Part shown: positions 57,511 to 64,000 of the stretch, piece by piece | Numbering within the stretch: position 1 is the stretch's first letter | Layout: each line of letters opens with the position of its first letter | DNA from: CAWBRT01 sp963819175 | GTDB lineage: Bacteria > Acidobacteriota > Terriglobia > Terriglobales > Acidobacteriaceae | NCBI GenBank assembly: GCA_963819175.1 | Contig: CAWFVJ010000020.1 | Coordinates: 11,322 to 75,321, forward strand | Length of the DNA: 64,000 nucleotides | Direction of reading: 5' to 3' | Translations under genes and position numbers: made by a program | Notes under the pieces: generated by a model | What the model saw: only the letters and a program-made list of their open reading frames with translations | Database searches by the model: none | Told to the model about the DNA's origin: nothing

Positions 57511-58707
57511 CTAGGACCGCTTCTGCCATTCGTCAAAGACCAGGGGATTAGCGCGTTTGACGTTGCCGACTCGCATGCAACGTTCCCCCTGCAAGAATCC
57601 AAGCAGTGGAGTCGCGATGATGTCGGCACGCCAGCCCTGCAAAAGCCCCGGCTTCTCTGTCCCGTTCTGCCCGAGATACCAGCGCACGAGTTCCTGCAAG
57701 TCTGCCGTTGTGGCCAGCAAAGCGGGATCGACTTCGTGTTCGGCCGCCAGGCCATTGGCCGCCACCGAGAGCAACTTGGCCAGCACGGCAACCTGGGGCG
57801 GATCGTCGCGCCGTTCGTCGGAGGGCAGGTCCGGTTCCGGAATCGCCAGCGCCGCCACCACTGCCTTGACGATCTCCAGTTCGGCGCCGCGCAGCAACCT
57901 GCGGTCAAGACCTCGAATGGCGAACAGGTCTTCGACGCTAACCGGCGAACGCCGGGCGACCTCCACCAGCATGCTGTCACTCAGCACGCGCGTGGCGGGC
58001 TGGTTCATCTGCTGAGCGATGCGGTCACGCCACCGCCAGACCTCGCGCAAAACCGCCAAATGCCTGCGGCCAAGCCGTGCGCTACCCGAGACTCGCCATT
58101 TCTCCTGCTCTTCCATGACGTTGTGCGTCAGACGCCGGCATTCGTCATGGATCCACTCCAGGCGATTCATCTGCTCCGCGCGCCGCACCAGGCGCTTGCG
58201 CATTTCGATCAGATAGCGAACATCATCGCCCGCATACTTCAATTGCACGGGCGTAAGCGGACGCTTGCGCCAGTCGGTGAAGCTCTCGCCGCCGTGAATC
58301 TTTTGTCCCAGGGTGCGCAGCACCAGATTGGTGTGGCTGAGCGGATAACTGTAGCCTACAAGTCCGGCCGCGATTTGCAGGTCGAAAACACGAGTTGGGG
58401 CGCGCCCGGCGCCTTTGGCGCAGAAGCGGATTTCCTGCCGCGCCGCTACCGTCACCAGTTCACGGTCGCCCGTCAGCAGCACGCTCCAGAATTCATCCAG
58501 GTTGGGGACCGCCAGCGGGTCCAAAATCCAAATGTCTTTTTCGGTGGAAAGCTGAACCAGGCAAAGCGCCGGCTCATACCGACCTTCGGAAATGAACTCC
58601 GTGTCGAGCCCGACGATGTCGTAACGGGCAACCTCGGAGATGAGGGTCTGCAACTTGGCGCTGGAATCGACGTAGTGATCGGGCAAGGTCTCCATTGGTG
58701 AAACCAT
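57511..58707 (-). CDS. rnd: Ribonuclease D (3'-5' exoribonuclease, tRNA maturation)
   Basis: A 398-residue protein. The DEDD exonuclease carries DTEF (Exo I), TRVFDLQIAAGLVGY (Exo II) and YAGDDVRYL (Exo III, Tyr form). Two HRDC-type domains follow, around 215-295 (LREVWRWRDRIAQQMNQPATR) and 305-390. This is the complete RNase D layout for trimming tRNA 3' ends. Starts at ATG 58707 and ATG 58695 are both possible. It is convergent with the small membrane protein gene. Confidence 0.92.
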   Translation of the reverse strand: MVSPMETLPDHYVDSSAKLQTLISEVARYDIVGLDTEFISEGRYEPALCLVQLSTEKDIWILDPLAVPNLDEFWSVLLTGDRELVTVAARQEIRFCAKGAGRAPTRVFDLQIAAGLVGYSYPLSHTNLVLRTLGQKIHGGESFTDWRKRPLTPVQLKYAGDDVRYLIEMRKRLVRRAEQMNRLEWIHDECRRLTHNVMEEQEKWRVSGSARLGRRHLAVLREVWRWRDRIAQQMNQPATRVLSDSMLVEVARRSPVSVEDLFAIRGLDRRLLRGAELEIVKAVVAALAIPEPDLPSDERRDDPPQVAVLAKLLSVAANGLAAEHEVDPALLATTADLQELVRWYLGQNGTEKPGLLQGWRADIIATPLLGFLQGERCMRVGNVKRANPLVFDEWQKRS

Positions 58708-58968
58708 TCTAAAGGCTAAGACCGCTCCATTGGAACTACTTCGACGGAACCTGTCGTCAACTTCGTTGCCAGGGAGGGCCGCTGCCGCTCCGCAAGTCCC
58801 CTAAAAAGTGAGTGGCTCCAGGATTCAGGTACTCTGTCCTTCCCCGGCGTTCGCAGCCGAGTTGCTGAAGTGCCCGGCTCGACCACGAAAATGCGCTCTG
58901 GTAGCTGGTTTCAAGCTTTTTGTGGTGGAACATCCCGCGTTTTAGACATAAGCTATTTGTGGGTGTTT

Positions 58969-59334
58969 ATGGGTAAGCAAGCGTTCGTTTTTGTTGTCGA
59001 CGATGACCGGCTTCTGGCCGACGCAATCTCCACGGTTCTGCGCAGCGCCGGGTTCCGGGTCAGAACGTTTTACGATGGTCTTCCCGCAATCAACCACGCA
59101 ATCGAATCGAAGCCGGATGTAATCGTGACCGACTACCGCATGCCGACCAACGGCCTGCGGCTGGCATCCTGGCTGAAAGATTACTGTCCGACCTGCAAGG
59201 TGGTGCTGATCTCCGGCGACGTTTCGACCTGCAACCTGGATCAGGTGGATCACGGCTATCGCTTCACCCTGCTGGAAAAGCCAGTCGATTCCGCGACGCT
59301 GATCGAAGCTGTGGAGAAGGCCTCTGCGCGGTAG
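58969..59334 (+). CDS. Single-domain response regulator (receiver only)
   Basis: A 121-residue CheY-like domain. VVDDDRLLADA supplies the acidic pocket, VIVTDYRMP the phospho-Asp, LISGDVS the switch residue and LEKPVDS the Lys. The ATG at 58969 is family-like; the frame extends upstream without coding sense. Like the receiver at 12.5 kb it has no output domain and no adjacent kinase. The pair are related but clearly different proteins. Confidence 0.9.
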   Translation: MGKQAFVFVVDDDRLLADAISTVLRSAGFRVRTFYDGLPAINHAIESKPDVIVTDYRMPTNGLRLASWLKDYCPTCKVVLISGDVSTCNLDQVDHGYRFTLLEKPVDSATLIEAVEKASAR

Positions 59335-59346
59335 GCTGCGGCAGCC

Positions 59347-60879
59347 CTACGTGACCGGCCCCGGATTAAACAATGCAGGCGCGTTGTGCAGACCCCACTG
59401 GTCCGCCCATGTTTGTTTGCGACCGCTGGCCACTTCGAGAATCAAACGGAAGATCTCCCAGCCGACGTCTTCGATGCTCATGCCGCCGGTCGCAATGCGT
59501 CCGGCATCGACGTCAATCAGATCCGGCCATCGCTCGGCCAGAGCGGTGCGCGACGACACTTTAATTACCGGAACGATGGCAAGGCCATAGGGTGTTCCTT
59601 CGCCCGTGGTGAAGACGTGCATATTCATGCCGGCGGCGGTTTGCAGGGTACCGCAAATGAAATCGCTGGCCGGGGTGGCCGCAAAGACCAGGCCCTTGCT
59701 GCTTACGCGGTCGCCGGGACTTGAGACTGCCATCAGCGCCGTGCTGCCTGCCTTGGCCACCGATCCCAGTGCCTTCTCAACAATGTTTGCCAGTCCGCCT
59801 TTTTTGTTTCCGGGCGTGGTATTGGCACTGCGGTCGGCGTCGCCGCGCCGCAAGTAATCGTCATACCAAGCCATCTCCCGGGTGAATGCCCGCGCCACGT
59901 CGACACTTGCCGCGCGCCGCGTAACCAGGTGCGCTGCGTCACGAACTTCAGTCACCTCGGAGAACATCACCGTGGCGCCGGCGCGCACCAGCAGGTCCGC
60001 CGCAAAACCCACTGCGGGATTGGCCGTCACCCCGGAGAAGGCATCGCTGCCTCCGCACTGCAGTCCTACGCTAAGCTCGGAAGCCGGGCAAGCGGTGCGC
60101 GTGCGCCGGTTGAGTCTCTCCAGGCGAATTTCGGCGAAGCGCATGATGGCCGCGATCATGTCTCCGAAGCAGCGATATTGTTCGTCCTGCAGACGCACGA
60201 CCCAGGGCTCATTCGGCAGAATCGGGAAGGCGTCGCCCGCAAGCACGGAAGGTTGTAGCTTCTCGCATCCCAGGCTCACCGACATCACTTCCCCGCCGAG
60301 ATTCGGGTTGAGAGCCATGTTGCGCAGCGTGCGAATGGGAACCTGCGCGCCCGGTGCGTTGATTGCCACTCCGCAACCGTAAGGGGTGGTGATGGCAACC
60401 ACGTCGTCCACTGCGCGAAAGCGCGGCAGGATCTCCGCTTTGATGCGGCGCACGGCGTATTCCAGGGTCGGCGCGGCGCATTGCACGGTGGACATAATGC
60501 CGAGGATGTTCTTGGTGCCCACGCTTCCATCGGGATTGCGGTAACCCTGAAAGGTGTAGCCATCCAGAGCGGGTAGCGGCAGCGGCGTGGCAGTCGCCAG
60601 CGGCAGTTGATCGAGATCGGGCGCCGAAGGAAGCGTCACGCAGTCTTCACGAATCCAAGCGCCCTGCGGGATTGCGCGGCTGGCGTGGCCAATCACTTCA
60701 CCATAACGAACGATCGGCTCGCCCTGAGCGAGATTGCACAGGGCGATCTTGTTGGCCTGGGGAATCGATTCCTGAGCGGTAAGCCCGCAGGCAAATTTCG
60801 TACCCTGGGATGTTCCCTCTGGATTGGCGATGATGGCAACATTATCCGCGGCATTCAGGCGTACATAAAAGGGTTTCAT
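59347..60879 (-). CDS. garD: Galactarate/altronate dehydratase (GarD/UxaA family)
   Basis: A 510-residue enzyme close to E. coli GarD in length. It has the N-terminal SAF domain (about 10-95, MKPFYVRLNAADNVAI) and the C-terminal UxaA domain, with YRNPDGSVGTKNILGIMSTV, TTPYGCGVAIN, CGGSDAFSGVTANPAVG and ISTVQC-like conserved cysteines. It dehydrates galactarate or altronate in sugar-acid degradation, using iron. GEGTPYGLAIVPVIKVSSRT near the C-terminus is also typical. No other uronate genes are adjacent, so the exact substrate is open. Confidence 0.88.
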   Translation of the reverse strand: MKPFYVRLNAADNVAIIANPEGTSQGTKFACGLTAQESIPQANKIALCNLAQGEPIVRYGEVIGHASRAIPQGAWIREDCVTLPSAPDLDQLPLATATPLPLPALDGYTFQGYRNPDGSVGTKNILGIMSTVQCAAPTLEYAVRRIKAEILPRFRAVDDVVAITTPYGCGVAINAPGAQVPIRTLRNMALNPNLGGEVMSVSLGCEKLQPSVLAGDAFPILPNEPWVVRLQDEQYRCFGDMIAAIMRFAEIRLERLNRRTRTACPASELSVGLQCGGSDAFSGVTANPAVGFAADLLVRAGATVMFSEVTEVRDAAHLVTRRAASVDVARAFTREMAWYDDYLRRGDADRSANTTPGNKKGGLANIVEKALGSVAKAGSTALMAVSSPGDRVSSKGLVFAATPASDFICGTLQTAAGMNMHVFTTGEGTPYGLAIVPVIKVSSRTALAERWPDLIDVDAGRIATGGMSIEDVGWEIFRLILEVASGRKQTWADQWGLHNAPALFNPGPVT

Positions 60880-61223
60880 GGAGTGCGAGTTCCTTAGCTT
60901 TCCTTACACATCCAGTGGTTTTGGATTGCTTGAATTGTACTGCCGATGAGAGGTTTTACACAGGTCAAAGACTAAGCCGGAGTGCGGTATGCGCGGGGTG
61001 GAATGGGGAACGACTGGTTAAGTGTTGGCTGTCCCTCAGGGATTCGAACCCGATATGCTGACCCAGAGTTCCACCCCGCAGTTATGAAGCTGCATTCAGG
61101 TCAGGCTGCGACTGTTGCTGTTCTCTAATCTCGGTGGACACCGTGGGGATTGCAAGCGGAAGTCGCCAATCGCGTGCGAAGCAGCGTCCGCTCCAATCAA
61201 CACGCCCGTGTAGTTGTGGAATG

Positions 61224-61307
61224 GCTTACAATCAAGCACGTCCGCACAGCGCACTCGGCTACCGGACGCCCAGCGAGTTCCGAATCGAAGCCGCCGCGCT
61301 GGCGTCG
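61224..61307 (+). pseudogene. IS3-type transposase OrfB, C-terminal fragment
   Basis: About 28 codons read YNQARPHSALGYRTPSEFR, the unmistakable C-terminal motif of IS3-family DDE transposases. No integrase core precedes it and no inverted repeats are visible. It cannot be the missing end of the remnant at 2-3 kb without a rearrangement, and may come from another copy. Confidence 0.75.
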
Positions 61308-61419
61308 TCTCCCCCCACAACGCCAGTCCCTGCTTCGGTTATGTTGTCCAACTCAACCCCGGGACTCTCATTATGCTGGACCAAAAACAGGGGGCAGGTT
61401 ATTTGCAAGGCCCAAACTG

Positions 61420-61509
61420 CATTTGCCGGGTTTAGGTTTAGCAGTCGACGGCGGCGATAACCTTTACATCGCGGACAACAATAACTGCAGGATTTTGAAT
61501 GTCGATTTA
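61420..61509 (+). pseudogene. NHL-repeat protein fragment
   Basis: About 30 codons read LPGLGLAVDGGDNLYIADNN followed by NCRILNVDL, one NHL beta-propeller blade of the kind found in long acidobacterial secreted proteins. The preceding and following sequence in this frame is not related, so only one blade survives. Confidence 0.6.
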
Positions 61510-61551
61510 GGAGACACAGCTCACCTTTTTTGCCTCAAGCCAAGGGCACGG

Positions 61552-61938
61552 CTACTGCCAGCCTCCGCCCAAGGCTTGATAAAGCTGGACCAGTGATTGC
61601 AGTTCATTCAGTTGCGCTTGGGCAAGCGTAAGCTGATCCGAAAAATAATTCGTTTCGTTGATGAGCACTTCAAGATAATCCGTCGTCCCGGCCTTAAATC
61701 GAATCGCGGAAAGCCGCGCTGCATCCTGAGCTGACTCCGTCAGGCGCTCCTCTTGGACGCGAAACTCCCGGTATTTGCGATAGGCAACAAGCGCGTTCGA
61801 AACATCGCGAAACGCAGCCTGGATCGTTTGTTGATAGGTTAAGAGCGATTCCTGATGCTGAGCTTCCGCCAGCCGCACATTTGATTTCAGTCTTCCGCCT
61901 TGAAAGATAGGTTGGGCAAGCGTCCCGCCAAACTCCAT
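61552..61938 (-). pseudogene. C-terminal part of the outer-membrane efflux protein in a shifted frame
   Basis: A 128-residue stretch from an internal ATG. FGGTLAQPIFQGGRLKSNVR continues directly from the upstream frame, and YQQTIQAAFRDVSNALVAY and KAGTTDYLEVLINE are standard OMF/NodT sequence. One missing T near 61930 (AGTTTGGCGG instead of AGTTTTGGCGG) separates it from the rest of the gene. Joined, the OMF would be about 475 residues, normal for the family. Confidence 0.85.
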
Positions 61939-64000
61939 ATCTCTGCAGGGCCGGTAAAGAGATTTGCGAGCGCCGTGCTCTCGAATCCGGCCGATCCAGT
62001 CAACGAGATCTGTGGAAAATAGGCAGCCTTTGCGACTCCGATCTGGGCGTTCGCAGCAATCAACTTTTCCTCAGCTTCGCGGATATCGGGACGCCGTTCC
62101 AACAGCGCTGACGGAAGCCCCGCAGGGACTTCGGGAGGATGCGGCTGTTCCGTCAATTTCAACCCCCTCGGAATTGTGCCCGGATTGTTTCCGAGAAGTA
62201 TGCTGAGAGTGTTCTCCTGCTGCTCAATCTGCCGTTCGAGATCGGGAACCTGAGCGGCGGCCGCGTAAACCAACTGTTGCGCTTGCCGCACGTCGAGCAG
62301 ATTGTCAAAGCCGTGTTCTTCCAGCGTGCGGGTCAGTTGCAACGATTCCCTTCGCGACGCCAGGGTCCTTTGCGCTATTTCCAACTGAAGATCAAGGGCG
62401 CGAATCTGGAAATACGAGTTCGCGGCGTTGGCTACGAGCGTGGAAGCCACCGCCTGCTGAGCCCAGTGACTAGAGAGCAGCTCGGCCCTGGCCGCTTCGG
62501 TCGCTCGACGATATCTGCCCCAGAAGTCGGGAATCCATGAGGCGGAAGCGTTTACCTGCCCAAGCGTAACCTGGTACGAGGGTATCGGCCCAATCGTGGG
62601 ACTGGCCTGGCTGGTGATGTTGCCGCCGGCATTGACCGACGGAAACTGGTCTGCGCGGGTGATGCCAAGCTGTGCCTGAGCTTGCAGAACTCGCGACGCC
62701 GCAATGCGAACATCGAAATTCTTCGCAAGCGCTGTGCGTATCAAGTCCTGCAATACCTTATCCTGGAAGACGCTCCACCATTTCTCATCCGCGATTGAAG
62801 ACGAATCGTTTTGGGCAGCTTGCTCCTGCGTCAGCCCGCGAAAGGTCGGGGGTATGTCGACAACCGGTCGCTGATATTTTGGTCCAACAGCACAAGCGGA
62901 GATACCCATGACAAGCGAACAGACCGTCGCGATGATGAGTGCCGCCAGATGAGTGCAACGAGTTGGAGCAGGCATCATCCTAATCCCCCGCGCTATCCTA
63001 ATCACAGGTCCACGCAGTTGAGGCCGTTCCGAACGGAAGAACGAATACCGGTCCAGAACCTTCTCCTGAAACTCCTCCATATATAGATAGATGGCCGGTG
63101 TAATGAACAGAGTGATGAACTGTGAGACGATCAATCCGCCGATCACGACCAGGCCAAGCGGCCGGCGCGACGCTCCGTCCGCACCGAAGCCCAGAGCGAT
63201 CGGCAACGCTCCCAGCAGCGCCGCCATCGTCGTCATCATGATCGGGCGAAATCGCTCTATGCTCGCGTCGTGGATCGCCTGATCATCCTTGACGCCGTGC
63301 TCAATGCGCTGTTGAGCAAAGTCCACGATCATGATGCCGTTCTTCTTCACGATTCCCATGAGCATGAACATGCCGATGTAAGCATAGAGGGAGGCTTCAG
63401 CTCCGAAAAGCCACAGTGTCAGCAACCCTCCCACGAGCGCAACAGGAAGCGATGAGAGCACCGTGAGCGGATGCAGGTAGCTTTCGTAGAGAATCGCCAG
63501 GATCACGTACATCACGAAGACCGCCAGCAACATGAGAATCGCCAGGTTGGAAACTGTGTCGCGAAACGTCAGGGCCTCGCCCTGAAGTCCCCCAAGAATT
63601 CCGGACGGCAGAATTTGCTTCGCGGCTTTCTCCACGAAGTCTGTCGCCTGTCCAATGGTGTATCCAGGCTTCAGATTGAAGAACAGCGTCACGCTGGCGA
63701 ACTGGTTGATGTGGTTGACCGCCTGGGGTCCAATCACTGTATGCCAATTGGTGATTGCATTAAGCGGGACTATCCGTTGGCCATCGTCACTCTTGATATA
63801 GAGCAGGCCTAGATCGTGCGGCTCGGAGCGTTCGTCGTCCCTCACTTCCAAGATCACCTGGTACTGATCGGTCGATTTCTTGATCAGGTAGGTGTAGTTC
63901 TGCGAGTACGCGTTGTGAAGTAGATTGAGAATGCGCGACTCGGAGACGCCGTAGAGCTTTGCCTGATCGCGCAGAATCTCAACCTGCAAGCTCGGCGTAT
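61887..64000 (-). CDS. RND efflux permease (C-terminal part) running in frame into an outer-membrane factor lipoprotein
   Basis: The frame is open at the window edge. From 64000 to about 62979 it encodes the last ~340 residues of an AcrB/MdtB-type RND pump: the porter segment TPSLQVEILRDQAKLYGVS, then AILYESYLHPLTVLSSLP, MGIVKKNGIMIVDFAQ and FRPIMMTTMAALLGALPIAL. No stop follows. At 62978 an ATG with GGGGGA 6-7 nt upstream starts a second protein: lipoprotein signal with ISAC lipobox, then AVGPKYQRPVVDIPPTF and RRPDIREAEEKLIAAN of the OprM/NodT type. That protein is itself frameshifted at 61930. It is most likely two genes whose separating stop was lost, or a real fusion. Confidence 0.85.
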   Translation of the reverse strand, partial: TPSLQVEILRDQAKLYGVSESRILNLLHNAYSQNYTYLIKKSTDQYQVILEVRDDERSEPHDLGLLYIKSDDGQRIVPLNAITNWHTVIGPQAVNHINQFASVTLFFNLKPGYTIGQATDFVEKAAKQILPSGILGGLQGEALTFRDTVSNLAILMLLAVFVMYVILAILYESYLHPLTVLSSLPVALVGGLLTLWLFGAEASLYAYIGMFMLMGIVKKNGIMIVDFAQQRIEHGVKDDQAIHDASIERFRPIMMTTMAALLGALPIALGFGADGASRRPLGLVVIGGLIVSQFITLFITPAIYLYMEEFQEKVLDRYSFFRSERPQLRGPVIRIARGIRMMPAPTRCTHLAALIIATVCSLVMGISACAVGPKYQRPVVDIPPTFRGLTQEQAAQNDSSSIADEKWWSVFQDKVLQDLIRTALAKNFDVRIAASRVLQAQAQLGITRADQFPSVNAGGNITSQASPTIGPIPSYQVTLGQVNASASWIPDFWGRYRRATEAARAELLSSHWAQQAVASTLVANAANSYFQIRALDLQLEIAQRTLASRRESLQLTRTLEEHGFDNLLDVRQAQQLVYAAAAQVPDLERQIEQQENTLSILLGNNPGTIPRGLKLTEQPHPPEVPAGLPSALLERRPDIREAEEKLIAANAQIGVAKAAYFPQISLTGSAGFESTALANLFTGPAEIWSLAGRLPNLSFKAED

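Larger units (their letters stand above)
61028..61509. other. Graveyard of gene fragments between garD and the efflux genes
   Basis: This 0.6-kb stretch (from the garD start at 60879 to 61551) has no complete gene. In order it shows a tRNA 3'-end-like sequence on the minus strand (GGGTTCGAATCCC then a CCA about 10 bases later, 61028-61056), an IS3-type transposase tail (61224-61307) and an NHL-repeat fragment (61420-61509). These unrelated pieces suggest repeated insertion and deletion at one site. Confidence 0.6.

Noticed and set aside
61028..61110. Possible tRNA gene on the minus strand (GGGTTCGAATCCC with following CCA)
   Set aside because: The T-arm-like piece is present but no D-arm, anticodon arm or matching 5' acceptor strand could be found within 90 bases upstream, so I treat it as a fragment only.

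Overview
The window reads as a chromosomal segment of an Acidobacteriota bacterium, most like the Terriglobia/Koribacter group. This is inferred from the pilin N-termini, the gene order dnaX-ybaB-recR, several acidobacterial-type hypothetical proteins and the abundant short intergenic palindromes; no rRNA or complete tRNA is present to confirm it. The DNA is moderately GC-rich, densely coded, and dominated by housekeeping genes.

Layout. 1-4 kb: a cut HAD phosphatase, a lipoprotein, a truncated IS3-family element and an IscU-like scaffold. 4-9.3 kb: a Nudix hydrolase; a likely Mg2+/Mn2+ uptake pair (soluble PRC-MgtE_N-CBS protein plus an atypical NRAMP transporter); a HAD hydrolase; an RsbW-like kinase with a STAS antagonist; a DinB protein. 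9.4-12.2 kb: the replication/recombination operon dnaX-ybaB-recR, with dnaX broken in its linker. 12.5-17.3 kb: orphan receiver, dienelactone hydrolase, isochorismatase, beta-lactamase-like hydrolase, murA. 17.6-28 kb: membrane glycosyltransferase, uppP, a PfkB kinase-mtnP pair, a frameshifted HExxH protein, and ygfZ-DUF1844-MBL-ribF. 28-36 kb: two divergent small cytochromes c, an EamA exporter, a CDF exporter with a very long cytosolic tail, ubiE/menG-aroB, nadB and two stress-type small proteins. 36-43.5 kb: GNAT, a large TPR protein, rlmN, an M16 peptidase and a PMT-family glycosyltransferase.

43.8-56.4 kb is a type IV pilus region. Three tandem pilin genes each carry a -24/-12 (sigma-54) promoter-like element. 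They are followed by an 11-gene run: ABC ATPase, ABC permease, TPR protein, LolA-like carrier, PilC, PilB, PilM, PilN, PilO, a PilP-like protein and a pseudopilin-like protein with low-complexity tails. The secretin and prepilin peptidase are not in the window. 56.5-64 kb: erpA/iscA, a small membrane protein, RNase D, a second orphan receiver, a galactarate/altronate dehydratase, a short graveyard of gene fragments, and an RND efflux permease whose frame runs into its outer-membrane factor.

Two themes cut across the window. First, at least four families of short palindromic repeats sit between genes, including a ~145-bp MITE-like element with terminal inverted repeats; one copy of another family lies in frame inside a membrane-protein gene. 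Second, many otherwise convincing genes are broken by single-base shifts (dnaX, HExxH protein, TPR protein, two pilins, PilP-like, outer-membrane factor). That density, including in the normally essential dnaX, points first to indel errors in the assembly, so those breaks should be verified before being read as biology.
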